Assembly: GCA_947652605.1 (NCBI GenBank)
Contig: OX393577.1
Location: 24,679,466 to 24,743,465 of the forward strand
DNA from: Elmis aenea
Lineage: Eukaryota; Arthropoda; Insecta; Coleoptera; Elmidae
DNA length: 64,000 bases
Direction: 5' to 3'
Shown: positions 45,101 to 63,314 of the stretch, piece after piece
Layout of the letters: every line of letters begins with the position of its first letter
Numbering within the stretch: the stretch's first letter is position 1
Program-made: the position numbers and the translations under genes
The notes under the pieces: model-generated
Databases searched by the model: none
What the model saw: the letters and a program-made list of their open reading frames with translations, nothing else
What the model was told of the DNA's origin: nothing

Positions 45101-47834
45101 TCCGACACCATTACTGAAAAGAGAACAGAATCGAGAATATTATTATTTCGAAGCTGGTATTGATGTTTTAGAAAAATTCTAAGTAATATGTAATATATAC
45201 AATGCAAACCTTATGGCAATAAATAAATAAATAACTATAATTTTTGAAATTCATGATTTCAATATACCCTTTACTGTACACTTACTGTACCCTATATCAA
45301 TATCGTCATTCACCGAACACACGTGTCATTCCGGCAACGCCTGATCATTTCCGGGAACGTTACTAAAATTACGTAAAACGTAAAACACATACAATTTTAG
45401 ATATCTTTATAAAAAGAAGATCGTAGTTATATTAAAAAACTTTACTTCTATGCATGTACAGTTAATTTAATTATAAAAGTTATTGATATTTTTATTTTAT
45501 TAATATTTGATAGGAAAAAAAAATAACTTATCTTCGTTTTTTGATGTATTTTACTTTAAAAGTGTTTTTTATGTATTATTTTAATTTTTTTTAAATTTAA
45601 TATTGATTAATATATTCCCCCCTATTGTATAAAGCAAAAAAAAACATACTTGAGTATTTTTTGGACATTTCATTAACTTTTCAAAAACGTTCTCGAAATG
45701 ACAGTTTTTAGCGAAGGCTCTATTTAAAAGCAATATTACAAAAAAAGTAATGACTTCTATGCTTGCCCTATCAAGGTATTGTTTAAACACAAGTTTAGTG
45801 ACAATATAAACGAATTTTCATGATTATAGCTTGTAATATTTTTCGTCATAAAACCAATCTTGAAATTTTCGACCTTGGTGATTTTGAGCCATATATTTAG
45901 AAAATCCCCTTCCAATAAAAATTTGCTCCAACATAATCAAATTCACTGCTAAAGCAAAAAATTTAGGTGTCATTATAGATCACCAATTAAAATTTAATTT
46001 TCATATTAACAAATGTTTACAAATGGCCTACAACTCTTTAACAACAATATATGCTAACAGATACCTCTTAACTAGAGGCCAAAAAAAGATATTGTGTAAT
46101 TCATTGGTACTGTCTCATTTTAATTTTTGTGATAGTGTGTATGGTTCATTTATTGATAGCACCAATAAACAAAAAATTCAAAAAATTCAAAACTCGTGCA
46201 TGAGATTCATCTTTGGCATTAAGAAATATAGTCCCATATCGCATAAGTTGAAAGACTTGAGATGGCTTAATATGTTTAATCGTCGTCTGCTACATGCAGC
46301 ATGTTTTTATCACAAGTTGATTATTTCCCATACGCCTCCTTATCTTTATAGTAAAATTAAATATCGTGAAGATGTGCATACTTTAAATATTAGGTTCAAA
46401 GGTACACTAACCCCTCCTCACCATAAAACAGAATTCTTCAAAAAGTGTTTTTCATATACAATTACCAAAATTTATAACAGTATAGACCCTTTATTTAAAG
46501 GTTTACCTTTGAACTTATTTAAAATTAAATTTCATAAACACCTACTGCTATCGTCATTCAACTAGTTTCTTGCTGGTAAGTGTCGGGCCACGTCGGTTCA
46601 GTGCTGCAACACGTCAATATGTTTATGTGCTTGTTGTATTCAGCTTCAAGGTTGGGTGGCAGAACAGCTGTCTTGTGGACAACGCTGAACCCCGCCTTGC
46701 GATTTTCCCCAAAAAAAATTCTTTTTTATTTGTTGTATTTTGTTTATTTAAAAATGTGGAAATAAAGCCGTATATTATTATTATTATTATCTTCTTCTTC
46801 TTCTTCTTAATTGGTTCCTCTTGTACCTTTCGGTGTCGAGGTATGCTTTTCTATTTCTGTGTCTTAACTCCTGCCTATTGTTAGCTAATTGTGGCACATC
46901 TCTCCAGCTGACTCCTTTTTCTTCTAGTCTCTCTCTCCTTTTTCCCATTTTATTCTTGGTTTTCCTCTATTTCTTTTTCCCTCTATCTGCATTTTCCATC
47001 CTATTTTCGCGTATCTACTTTCTGGCATGCGTATATTTACTACGCCGAGCCATCTTAATTGATTCGTCTCCATCTTTTTCTTAATATCTGTTATTCTTAG
47101 GTTATTTCGGATTTTTTCATTACTGATTTTATCGATCAGTCTACATCCCTCTATTCTTCTCAAAAATCTCATTTCCTGTACCTGTATTCTTTGTTTTTGT
47201 TTTTGAGTTAGTGTCCAAGTTTCTGAACTGTAGGTGAGGATGGGTACGTACACTGCATTAAAAACTCGCGTCTTCGTTTCTTTTGATATTTCCTTCTTTC
47301 TTTCAAACATTTATTAGTGGCGTAGTAAAATTTCACCGCTGCTGCTATTCTGTTATTCAGATCTTCTTCCAATTTACCATTTTCTGCAATTATTGTCCCT
47401 AAATATTTAAAATTTGCTATGTGCTCTATCTTTTTTTGGTCTAGCATAATTTATTGTAACTCAACAAATTATTTAAAACAAATAACACTTAAGTTATTTG
47501 CACAGGTTTTGCAATTCTCATTTGTTTCAGTTTTGAAACTGCCTATATTGTTTTGTTTTATTGTTCATGTGTTCGTTTTAATGTTCATTTGTTTGGAAAA
47601 AAAGTTGCATTAATTGTTTGTTTTTTATTTATCAGGCAGGAAGCTACCCGCCCCATGTCTGCTCCTCAAGCAAATGATTTTGATGCAATAAAAGAAGATT
47701 TGGCTGTAACAGCATTTAGTGAAGCTAATGTCGGTGCTAGTACAAGCAAGGCAACCGAGAATTATCAAGATTATGCCGATAGGACACCAAAACCGGCTGA
47801 AAATCTTCCTAAATGGTTTAAACCTAAAAAATGA
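42156..47834 (+). CDS. ASPSCR1: ASPSCR1/TUG orthologue (UBX protein, p97 cofactor)
   Basis: Six exons by hand: 42156-42242, 42296-42693, 42738-43131, 43483-43840, 43895-44078, 47636-47834; 539 aa (human 553). The N-terminal ubiquitin-like domain KKLVVLAPNGHRQTVKVTPN matches the LAPNGRRHTVKVTPS opening of human TUG. A second ubiquitin-like region ends LRSLGLTSGRAVLRLI. A charged disordered linker (200-290) follows, then DLPDDFFELT, a helical stretch and a UBX domain (about 368-450, VIRIFFPDQTVLQGTF...LTTPPKHVL by family position). The tail NLPKWFKPKK parallels human VPKWLKLP. TUG binds VCP/p97 and in mammals tethers GLUT4 vesicles. The fourth intron must use a GC donor (T|GCAAGT, 43841) to keep frame. 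The last intron holds 3.5 kb of transposon sequence. Confidence 0.9.
44335..45702. repeat. iterated 15-16-base motif inside the TA-flanked element
   Basis: Copies on the plus strand: GTCATTTCGAGAACGC at 44335, GTCATCCCGGGAATGC at 44727, GTCATTTCGTGAACGG at 44883, GTCATTCACCGAACAC at 45305, GTCATTCCGGCAACGC at 45325, ATCATTTCCGGGAACG at 45344. On the minus strand: CGTTCTCGAAATGAC at 45688-45702, which mirrors the first copy. Consensus near GTCATTtCgGGAACGc. Repeated subterminal sites usually bind the element's own transposase. Confidence 0.75.
44915..45182 (+). pseudogene. C-terminal coding remnant in the TA-flanked element
   Basis: A frame ending at TAA 45180-45182 reads FPDKVPTQKANTHYRYVAAC, then QTCVDNDDGEILVTFLRSVR...KFKLNDVSYISFQQIISTIP...REYYYFEAGIDVLEKF. 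No start or upstream domain survives. The pattern (DDG...VTFLR...F...D...I...I...P) resembles the C-terminal tail of unclassified insect transposon-associated proteins I have seen, but I cannot name the family. Probably the end of the element's original protein. Confidence 0.45.
46790..47452 (-). mobile_element. RTE-like LINE 3' end in the ASPSCR1 intron, opposite strand
   Basis: The reverse strand reads KIEHIANFKYLGTIIAENGK (near 47440), shifts frame near 47300, then TRVFNAVYVPILTYSSETWT...EMRFLRRIEGCRLIDKISNE...METNQLRWLGV...NRGKPRIKW. The 3' end CGACACCGAAAGGTACAAGA is followed by a (GAA)n tail at 46790-46809 that abuts the (ATT)n tail of the plus-strand LINE. 5'-truncated and frameshifted. 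Confidence 0.75.
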
Positions 47835-47839
47835 CAACT

Positions 47840-48970
47840 TTATTTATTATTGTATATTTGTGCATGATTTTTTAATATTACATATTTATGCTAGCTATTT
47901 AATTTAAAAAATCAAAAAACTATGCGAATTTAAAAAATGTGGTTAATGTTGATATTTTAATTGTGCATTATTCTAGTTTTTTTTAAATATTATATTGGAT
48001 TTGTATATATTTTTCTTTGGATTGATTGGTAATATTTTGTAACGTTTTTGGTGGCTACGAAAGCATTTATTAGATTATTTATTAACAATAAAACACAATT
48101 ATTTTGTCAAACTTTATTGTTATTAGACGTTACTATAAATATAAAAAAATGTAAAAGTGTAATACAAAACTGAGGGATGTGAAACATTTCAGTGTGAGTG
48201 TTTAAAAATCACAGCAATATAACAAAATTAATGTGTTGAAATTGTACTTTTTGTAATGACTGTTTGGAAATGTTGATTATTATTAAAGAGTGTATTATGA
48301 AACAAATGTGTTTTAATTTACGATTTTTTATAAACAAAAGCAACTCTTTAAAAACAAGTGTACACAAATAAAAACAAAATTCTGATTTTTAAAAAGACGA
48401 ATAACCTTTACAGCTTATTATCTTTGTTTTATGTATTACTATTTCAATAAACTCAATTAAATACTAGTTAAGACAGTTTAATATTTCCGTGACTAGGCGA
48501 ATACAAACATTGAACATCACATTTTCATTAGGCATACATGAAAATTATGTAGCTCATTTAAAAATTGATTTACGTTTTTATTTATTTTTTTAGCGTACTA
48601 TTTGTTGAGATAGTGTTATAGGTCCAATGCTTGTAAATGTATAAAACTATTTTAACCTTATAACTATTACAAACTATGCGATAAACTGTATTTAAAGTGA
48701 TGCGTCAACAATACTACAATAAGCAACATTTTATTTAACACATACAGTGCCATAAAAATATAATTACGGGTCATAGTGTGAGCCTTCATTTAAGTCTGCC
48801 TGCTCACAAGTTTATAAATATCTTCTGTTCAAAAATTAAAAGCTATGTTACTGAAACAAGGCCGTAAATCGACCTTACAACTGCAAGATGTCAAACGATT
48901 TTTTGCATTAACTAAGCATTGCTAAATAATTCAATTTCACTTGAAATCGTTGTCATCATAGACCAGAATT
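47840..48970. other. AT-rich stretch downstream of ASPSCR1
   Basis: The first few hundred bases are probably ASPSCR1 3' untranslated sequence. No gene or repeat boundary was recognised up to the piggyBac-type end at 48971. Confidence 0.4.
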
Positions 48971-49288
48971 TTAACCTCTTCAGGGACGAATGCATAAAAT
49001 CCGCAAAAAAAGACTATTAATTTTTAAAAACGTAATTTTTATTGAAAATACATTCAAAACAATGAAACAAAACAGAAATTTAAAAAAATCAAAAGCGAAA
49101 AATAATGTCCACATATGTGGCCATTGGGCGGTAAGGTGCACGTTATAAATGAAATGACTTCAATTCAGGACACAGGTTCATTGCATTTCTCACATATATA
49201 ACTAATTAGACAAAAATAACTCTTTGTACCCATATCCTCCATTTTTTTTAAATACTGGTTGCACATACAATATAGAAGATAATCAATA

Positions 49289-49445
49289 GGTTTGTTCCAA
49301 CATGCAGTTTAAAACCGATCCTTGTATCAGGATTCTGCGCAGTATCAATATCGCGTACCAATAAAGCCTATAATTGCACGCGATATCGATACTGCGCAGA
49401 ATCCTGATACAAGGACCGGTTTTAAACTGCATGGTGGAACAAACC
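49289..49445. mobile_element. 157-bp hairpin MITE
   Basis: TA on both sides (49287-49288, 49446-49447) and arms of about 68 bp with a few mismatches: GGTTTGTTCCAACATGCAGT, then TTAAAACCG.TCCTTGTATC, AGGATTCTGCGCAGTATC. The loop is short (about 20 bases). Non-coding, and probably young given the arm identity. Confidence 0.9.
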
Positions 49446-49627
49446 TAATATGTAGCACATAACAATATGCGAGGTTTAAAAAGAATTTACTACCAGAATT
49501 GATAAGCGTACACAGATGTGTACGTTTACTAATCTCTTGTCAATGAGCATCAATATTGTAAATAATCTCTAAAATTTACATGGTTATGTTAATTAAATAT
49601 ATTTTACATATCTTTCAACTTATTTAA

Positions 49628-51373
49628 CCCTTATGTGTACACCATGGTCTGGCTGGATCAATTTCAAGTTTGAATGTATTTTTCTCACAGAAAAAAATCT
49701 CGTAAGGACCTCATATTTCATGATATCCTCCACGAACATGTTTTAATGTATTACGAAACAAAAAAATTAATTTAAAAAATTGCCGGCTTGAAGGGTTAGA
49801 CATACAAGGTTTGTAGTCCTAAGCTGTACTCCACTGGTCTGGCTGGACCAGTATATATTTTGTATATGATTCTTCAAATTTTCTCACTCATTATCTTTTT
49901 TTTTCGATTGTTTTAGTGTCATTATTTATTAGTTTTGGGTTGTTAATGCATTTTTGTTTATTCTCGTCCTACTCCGGTGCATTTCGGTACATTTTAGTAT
50001 ACGTTGTGTTGTTATCCGGTCAGATTTTTGACAGCTACGGCAATGAAATAAAAGTACACCGTTTGTTGAAGATTTGTGTAGTGCTTTTATTTTTAGCGTG
50101 GTGTGTTTTTCAGTTTAGTTTCAGTTTTTTTTTGTGTTTGCTGTTTTTTCGGATTGGTTTTTAGAAATGGAAAGGGAAGAAGTTGATGAAGTTTGGGCAA
50201 CACGATCTCGTAATTTACGTCCAAATCAAAAAGACGGCTTTTACCAAAGATTAGCAAATGCAATTGCCAGTGATTTGAAACATGAACGTGATCGTGACGA
50301 TGATGAAGCTATAAACAATTTATTTCAAGGCAATGATAATGATGATGATTCGGATTACTTACCTAATGAGGATGATGCGTCCGACATAGAACCTAAATTG
50401 TTGATTGAAGCGGAAGATCCTATCGATAGTGATGATGACGATGTGCCCGCTGCCAACGAACCAATTGATCAGCCACAAGTTACAATGATGATTGCAGAAA
50501 TAGATACCAACGATTCGTACTTCGTTGGAAAAGATGTCACTAAGTGGCACAAAACAGAACCTCCAAGTCGACAACGCATATATAATATTCTGCGGCAGTC
50601 AAGATGTGGGCTAGTTGACACAAACTCAATTCCAGTAGACGTGTTTTGAAAATTTTTTAGCAGCAACATGGCATTTATAATTTTTAAAGAGACAAATCGG
50701 AAGGCTATGGAAACGGTGACCAAATACAATACCGAGAATCCGCAGAAAAAAACAAAGTTTGGAAGTTATTGACCGACATAGAACTTGATGGGTACCTGGC
50801 TATACTCATTGCAGCAGGCGTTAGCCACAATAATTTCCAGCAACACAGCCAAATAACCTTCCAATTTTTCGTGCTACGATATCTCTCTCTCTCGCTGTAG
50901 GTCTATTTCTCGTTATATTAGATTTGATAACGTAGCTACTCGTCCATTTCGCGCGGAGACTGATAAGACCGCAGCCATTACCGATATTTGGCTAATTCCA
51001 ACTCAGGACCAAGTGGAACTGCTGTTTTTGAGAACAAGACATTCCATAAAGACAACAAAGTGTTTCGTAAAACTCGGTTTCTATGTTCAGAATGTACGGA
51101 GCCAGTTTGCATTCAACACTCGCGTGCGTATCATAAATGTTTTACGTGCATCAATGAGAAAACTTAAAATAAATAATTTACTATGAAAATAAAACAATAA
51201 AATGTAATGTCCTATTCCAATTAAACAATAAAATACAATAAAAAAAGAAAGGAAAGGTTTTTTACCAGCAATTATCTACCCGAATCACGCTATTTAGCCC
51301 ATACAACATTACTGGTCCAGCCAGACCAGTGGGGTACCGTATATGAAGTACAGAGGTGGTGTTCACACAAGGG
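49628..51373 (+). mobile_element. internally deleted piggyBac transposon
   Basis: TTAA duplications at 49624-49627 and 51374-51377. Ends CCCTTATGTGTACACCATGG and, in reverse complement, CCCTTGTGTGAACACCACCT. Both subterminal regions carry the motif CTGGTCTGGCTGGACCAG or a variant (49646, 49833, 51310), likely binding sites. It carries a broken transposase and sits inside an older piggyBac-type miniature. Confidence 0.9.
50167..51171 (+). pseudogene. piggyBac transposase, N- and C-terminal remnants
   Basis: 50167-50646 is open (160 aa): MEREEVDEVW, an acidic stretch, then NDSYFVGKDVTKWHKTEPPS.RQRIYNIL, which is the conserved start of the DDE_Tnp_1_7 region. After a stop and frameshifts come the degraded NRKAMETVTKYNTENPQKKT, LTDIELDGYLAIL and TRPFRAETDKTAAITDIW. 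The sequence then jumps to the C-terminal Cys-rich finger LCSECTEPVCIQHSRAYHKC, FTCI-NEKT-stop near 51090-51171. The segment with the catalytic aspartates is deleted. Confidence 0.85.
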
Positions 51374-51694
51374 TTAAACTGAAATTGTAGAGATCTTCCG
51401 TTAATAATAAAATAACTTTATTAGTATAAAAAAACGGTCAACAAATTTCGGTACCACGCTATTTATTGTGACAGTAATATGACATTTCATGTTTGTTTGT
51501 CCATATTTTTTTTTTTTTTCGTTAGCGAATATCGTAATGACTACCTACTTGTAGTAATTTTCATTATTTTTTTTATCGTGGCTGACATAAAAAAAGAAAC
51601 GTACACATATGAGTCAGTATCCCCGAAGAGGTTAATATACAAATGCATGTTGAACGGACCATAAGAACTAGAAGATAATACTACCAATCAATAG

Positions 51695-52100
51695 CAGCGA
51701 CCCGAACCAAACCGGAACTTTTTTCATGAACTGTGAACCGGACCTGAACCTTTTATTTAAAAAATCACAAAACCGACTGGTGTGAACCGGTTCAAACCGC
51801 TTCACCGGTGCACATAACAGTTCGGACCAATTATTTTTTTTAATGACGCACATTTTTTGTTTTCGTAATTTTCATAAAATTTTACCAAAAATAGAAAAAT
51901 TTCAGACAGTTCAATTTATAAATATGCATGGTCATCATATTTCGCATTGAACCGGAACCGGAACTGAACTGTTTCCGCCGAACCGATTACCGAATCATTA
52001 TAAAATAAAAACCGGTGGTTCGGAACATAAACCAAAAAGTTAAAATTTATCAGACCAAAACCGGAACTGAACCGTTTATTCCTTGCGGTTCGGGTCCCTT
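51695..52100. mobile_element. hAT miniature rich in AACCGG
   Basis: Flanked by identical 8-bp repeats ATCAATAG (51687-51694, 52101-52108). Ends CAGCGACCCGAACC and GGTTCGGGTCCCTT. The interior is dense in GAACCGG/AACCGGT in both orientations. 406 bp, non-coding. Confidence 0.88.
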
Positions 52101-52503
52101 ATCAATAGTTATAACACTGCTATATGAAAAAAAAAATTCCCTGAAAAACATCTAGAAGTGTCACATCAAATCTTAAACAATACTACATACAATACTGTTT
52201 CTTAAATATTTGATTACATTGAAACCATAAAAAATATTAATCTTACTAAACCATACCTCAAAAAACTTTATCAGAATAACATATATCTGATTTTATTCAA
52301 AAAAAAGTTACTGATAAGGCATACAGTTTAAAAAACTACCATGTTAAAGAGTAATTTTACTTTAAAGGGTGGCCTATTTTAAACTTATATAGCCACAAAA
52401 AAATTCTTTACAACAATGTGTTATATTTTATATAACATTCAATAATCGTAAACAAAACTGCAAACACAAATCTGTGTAACAAGATCTGTAATTGAATAAC
52501 TAT

Positions 52504-53370
52504 CAGTGGCGTGCAGTCCATGCGTTGGATGCGACGCATCCCTTAAAATTTTGAAATATTTCATACATCAATTTAATATATAATTTGTTTTTTAAAATTA
52601 ATTTGTAAAGAGTAATAATTGTTCACCTATTGTGTCCATTAAAAGTTAAATTTTAAAGTTAAGGGGAAAAAAATTTAAATTATTTCCCATTTGCCTGACT
52701 GCCTTATTTAAAGCCATGAATGCGGTTTAGCACTCCGCATCTACGGCTGGACTCGTAGCAACAGAGATATAGAAGTTAACGCATGCGTATTAAGTATCAG
52801 TTGATGGAGCTTTAATACTAGCCGTAGATGCTGTTTTAAAACAGCATCTACAGCTAAAAACACGTTCACCGAGAGTGCGGTAGTATTGTGTTCGCGCTTA
52901 GCGCTTATTGTTGGATACGATTCACTAAAACATGAATGCAACGCAACATAGTGAAGAGTTTACTAAAACCGTCATAGCTCTCAATTTTTTTCATGTCAGT
53001 CTGTAAAAGAAAAGTCTTTTTTATGTTACTAAGTTGCAGAGCTCGAGTATCTTAATTTAATTTTTTTATTTCTCAAATTATCAGTTATAATTTTGTTTAG
53101 CTATGTTAAAAATATGAGAGTTTCTCTCGCAGTTATGTAAATCACATAACAGATTAGTAAGAAATTGTTTTTTTTTTTAAATTAAAACTTTTTGATTATT
53201 ACAAGTTATTAGTAGTACAAGTTAATAATAATAATACGTTGTTATGATAATTTAGGGGATTTAAGTATGTATATGTGGGTGATGAAGATTTAAGTAAATT
53301 TTTAAGGAAAAACATTTTTTTTTTGATATTCGACAGCATCCCTTACAGTAAAACCCACCGCACGCCACTG
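52504..53370. mobile_element. hAT miniature, 867 bp
   Basis: Flanked by identical 8-bp repeats ATAACTAT (52496-52503, 53371-53378). Ends CAGTGGCGTGCAGTC and CACCGCACGCCACTG. An internal palindrome AGCCGTAGATGCTGTTTT / AAAACAGCATCTACAGCT lies at about 52819-52856. No transposase frame; the reverse-strand ORF 52741-52941 has no family. Confidence 0.9.
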
Positions 53371-55743
53371 ATAACTATGTTTAATCAACTTTTAAAAAAA
53401 GTCTGTGATGAGAAACGCAGTATTTTTACAATATTTCTTAATTAATAGGATGTGGATAACAAAACTGCTGCATTTTATAATAAAAAATTCAAACAGCAGT
53501 ATTCAAGTAAACTTAATTTAAAATAGTTATGTACATCCATGGCACGTCTTTCAGAAATTACGTTGCAGTAAATATGAATATGAATTTTTGGTCCACTAAT
53601 ATTGCAAAAAGTGGAGTAAAAATTTTTTTTAACATCAAGTAGATACTTTTACCAGATGTCATTTTTATGAAGATTTTGATTCTGTACTACAGGTTTAAAG
53701 AATCCCTCGACACCGAAAGGTACAAGAGGAAACGATTAAGAAGAAGAAGAAGGTTTAAAGAAAATTTCAAGGAAAACATTATTTATGACTACACAGAGGT
53801 TCCAGAACTGCTAAAACAATGACGCACCTCTGAAAATGCACTATGTATTAATCCCTGAACTAGCTCCGCTTAATTTTAATATAAATCTTCATCTACGTAT
53901 GGCAGACATAAAAATCAAATATACATTTTATCTGTATAAATAACCATTACTGGCAGTTTAACTGGCAATTGGCATAATATCTTATTTCTAATATTAAATT
54001 TTATATAAGCTCTTAAAACACACAAGCCAATGAAAACTAAAATGAATCCTATATGTGTCATGTACAGGGACATTGCTAGCACTAAGGCGACTCAGGCACT
54101 TTGCACAGGGGGAAAAATTACTTAAAAAAGTACAAGAAAATGTTTTGTTTGTCAATAAGTTTTGTTGAGAGCACCTGGAAGGAGCGGCATCAAAATGTTT
54201 ACCTGAGGGCGGAACATACCCTCACGATGACCAACAATTTTGTATGATAAAATGAAGTTTAAGTAAAAAATTTTGATAATTTTATTGCACAATTATAAGC
54301 AGATTTTCTTAAAACTAAAAAGACAAGTCCAATGGACATTTTGCACATTACAATGTTCATCATTAATTACACAGCTGAGCAGGTATGATGATACATGTAA
54401 TACTCAAAAAGTATATATAATTTTGTTTAAGTGGCAAGTATTGAACTGTTCTACATTATTCTAGACACAAACGATAGCTTCACAGCATTTCAATATTTTA
54501 TAATTTCATTTCTGTATACACTACACAAAGCTAAAATGAATCTCCTATGGCAAAATTAGAACTGAATGTTACAAATCACGCCGCAAATCTATTTTATTCG
54601 GCATTAAACTTACTTAAACACTTTACAATGAAATAGACTAAAACAAAATACACTGCTTCTAAAATTAGACACCAGTCAAAGGAACTATACAAAAATTGTC
54701 TTTCTTTTAACAAATATTTAATTCAATTCAACTGTTTCTGGCTGAAAATGGCACATCATTAAAGATTCTTCAAAGTTTTCAATTATTGAGGTCTCTTTGG
54801 AGCTTCAAAAAGCAATTGCATAAGATATTTTCATTTACCAAATAAAAAATACCTTGCAAAAATAACTGTTTATTCTTATTGTAAAAATCAGAGATATTAA
54901 TTAGAGAGTTTATTAAATAAAACAGGAACAGTTGCAAATAAATTGCATTTGGACAAATAAGAATATGTGTAAATTGACTACTTGTTTTTGATAGTCTTAT
55001 GATGAACCAATTTTGGTCAAAATAAATATTACACCATGGTATTGAAATATTATTACAAATTGAAATACCTAACATTCGTTAACCCACAATTACTAAAATT
55101 TAGACTACGAAAAAACTATTGCTAGTTAAACATTATTAGTTTGTAATTAGAATGATTAATGGTTTTCACGATATTTTAAGTTACCGATTCGCTAAATAAA
55201 AACAGAGTCACCTTAAGGGGCCCCAGCAGCATCTGTTTTTTTAAAGAAATAATTAACAATTGCATAAAATATCAGAACTTGTGTGAAATGAAGTTTTGCT
55301 TGAAAAATAAATTATATTTATAAAAATTTTAATTCTTACCTTTACTTCCAGCACTGCGAGTTAATCTTTTAGTTACTGCTTACTTAATTTTAAGGGGCCC
55401 TAAACATTTTTAGCGGCTTCGTGAACAGGTCGTGTTTAATTACGCAAGAACAAATGACAACAAGATAAGAACAATTAAAAGTGCAAAATAAATATAAAAA
55501 AATAAAGTAGGTATTTAATACGATGTTTTACCAGTAGACACAAAGTTCAACTGGAGAAAACTAATTAAAATGTTATCATTTTTTAGCACCCTTAAAACAA
55601 GCCCTGATATCAACAATTATTCAATTATTCCAGTCTTTAATTTAAATCAACTGTGGGCATAACGATGATAATAAAAATGAACTAATGGTAAAACAGAATA
55701 ATAAACTTTTAATAACTCACAGTCGAAATTCACAATTGTTTTC
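53371..55743. other. AT-rich stretch with a LINE 3' end fragment, no gene seen
   Basis: At 53705-53752 the plus strand has CGACACCGAAAGGTACAAGA then GGAAACGATTAAGAAGAAGA, the same 3' end as the LINE at 46790, in a short isolated fragment. GGGGCCC-containing blocks at 55216 and 55393 look repeat-derived. The remainder is AT-rich without coding signal; the last part may be ecdysoneless 3' untranslated sequence. Confidence 0.45.
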
Positions 55744-62754
<7,011 letters not shown>

Positions 62755-63314
62755 TGTTAACAGTGAACCACACAAAAACTATATGAAGTAATCTTTATGA
62801 ATCAGAATTTTTAATTGAAAATATCACTAACTACCATCATCAAGGTTATGAGTGCATGATCGTTGACGTTGTCAGTGGTTCTCAACCTATACAAACTGTC
62901 TCCATGAAAATTACGGACTATTAAAATAATAATATATTTATAAAAAATCAAAACAAGTACAGAACTAACAATGCGGTTAATCCACACTGAGAACAACAAC
63001 GACAAAGTTTAATTACCTGCCCTTTTTCTATAATACGTTCATTGTTGACTATCACTGATAAAATCCCTTCATACACAAAAAAAGATGTGATTTTTTAAAT
63101 AGTGGAGTTAGGTGATACAAAATAAAATCAAAGAAGTTGTATATTTTGCGTATATAATTCTTTAAATATGCTGAGTGTTTCATCGTTATGTACTTCGTAA
63201 TTACTTAAGTAGATCTGCTTCTACAAATGGAAATTTAAGGTTATATTCTGTTTGCAACCCTCTATTTAAGTTTCACATCATGTTTTCTTTTGAAAATTGC
63301 AATAACTTTGTGAG
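62755..63314. promoter_or_regulatory. divergent spacer between ecd and oxt
   Basis: 560 bases between opposing start codons, AT-rich, no repeat end recognised. A shared promoter is inferred from spacing only. Confidence 0.4.

Larger units (their letters stand above)
44154..45891. mobile_element. TA-flanked DNA transposon with internal iterated motifs
   Basis: Ends TGGCTCAAAATCACCAAGGT (continuing to about 30 bp, one mismatch) are mirrored, with TA at 44152-44153 and 45892-45893. Taking out the element plus one TA rejoins the surrounding LINE frame exactly (E-I-Y-L-E-N-P), so the boundaries are firm. The 1738-bp interior has at least six copies of a 15-16-base motif like GTCATTTCGGGAACGC, and a partial coding stretch at 44915-45182. 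TIR plus TA suggests a Tc1/mariner-like mechanism, but neither the ends nor the coding piece match a mariner I know. Confidence 0.8.
44085..46790 (+). mobile_element. 5'-truncated non-LTR retrotransposon in the ASPSCR1 intron
   Basis: 44085-44151 reads IILPIINTDKTELLLFGPKK then LRE. After the inserted element it resumes in the same frame (EIYLENPLPIKICSN...KNLGVIIDHQLKFNFHI) and continues through 46023-46565 (LTTIYANRYLLTRGQ, SLVLSHFNFCDSVYG, QKIQNSCMRFIFGI) to a stop, then a short 3' region ending AATAAA and (ATT)n at 46759-46790. This is the thumb and C-terminal region of a LINE reverse transcriptase of the I/Jockey/CR1 type. The RT catalytic part is missing. The frame is strikingly well kept, so the insertion is fairly young. 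Confidence 0.8.
48975..51631. mobile_element. outer piggyBac-type miniature interrupted by two other elements
   Basis: TTAA at 48971-48974 and 51632-51635 flank ends CCTCTTCAGGGA and, in reverse complement, CCTCTTCGGGGA. Its own sequence is about 750 bp; the rest is a TA-flanked hairpin MITE (49289-49445) and a larger piggyBac (49628-51373) inserted later. No coding sequence of its own was recognised. Confidence 0.65.

Noticed and set aside
50359..50729. Minus-strand ORFs over the piggyBac gene
   Set aside because: Antisense of the transposase N-terminus.
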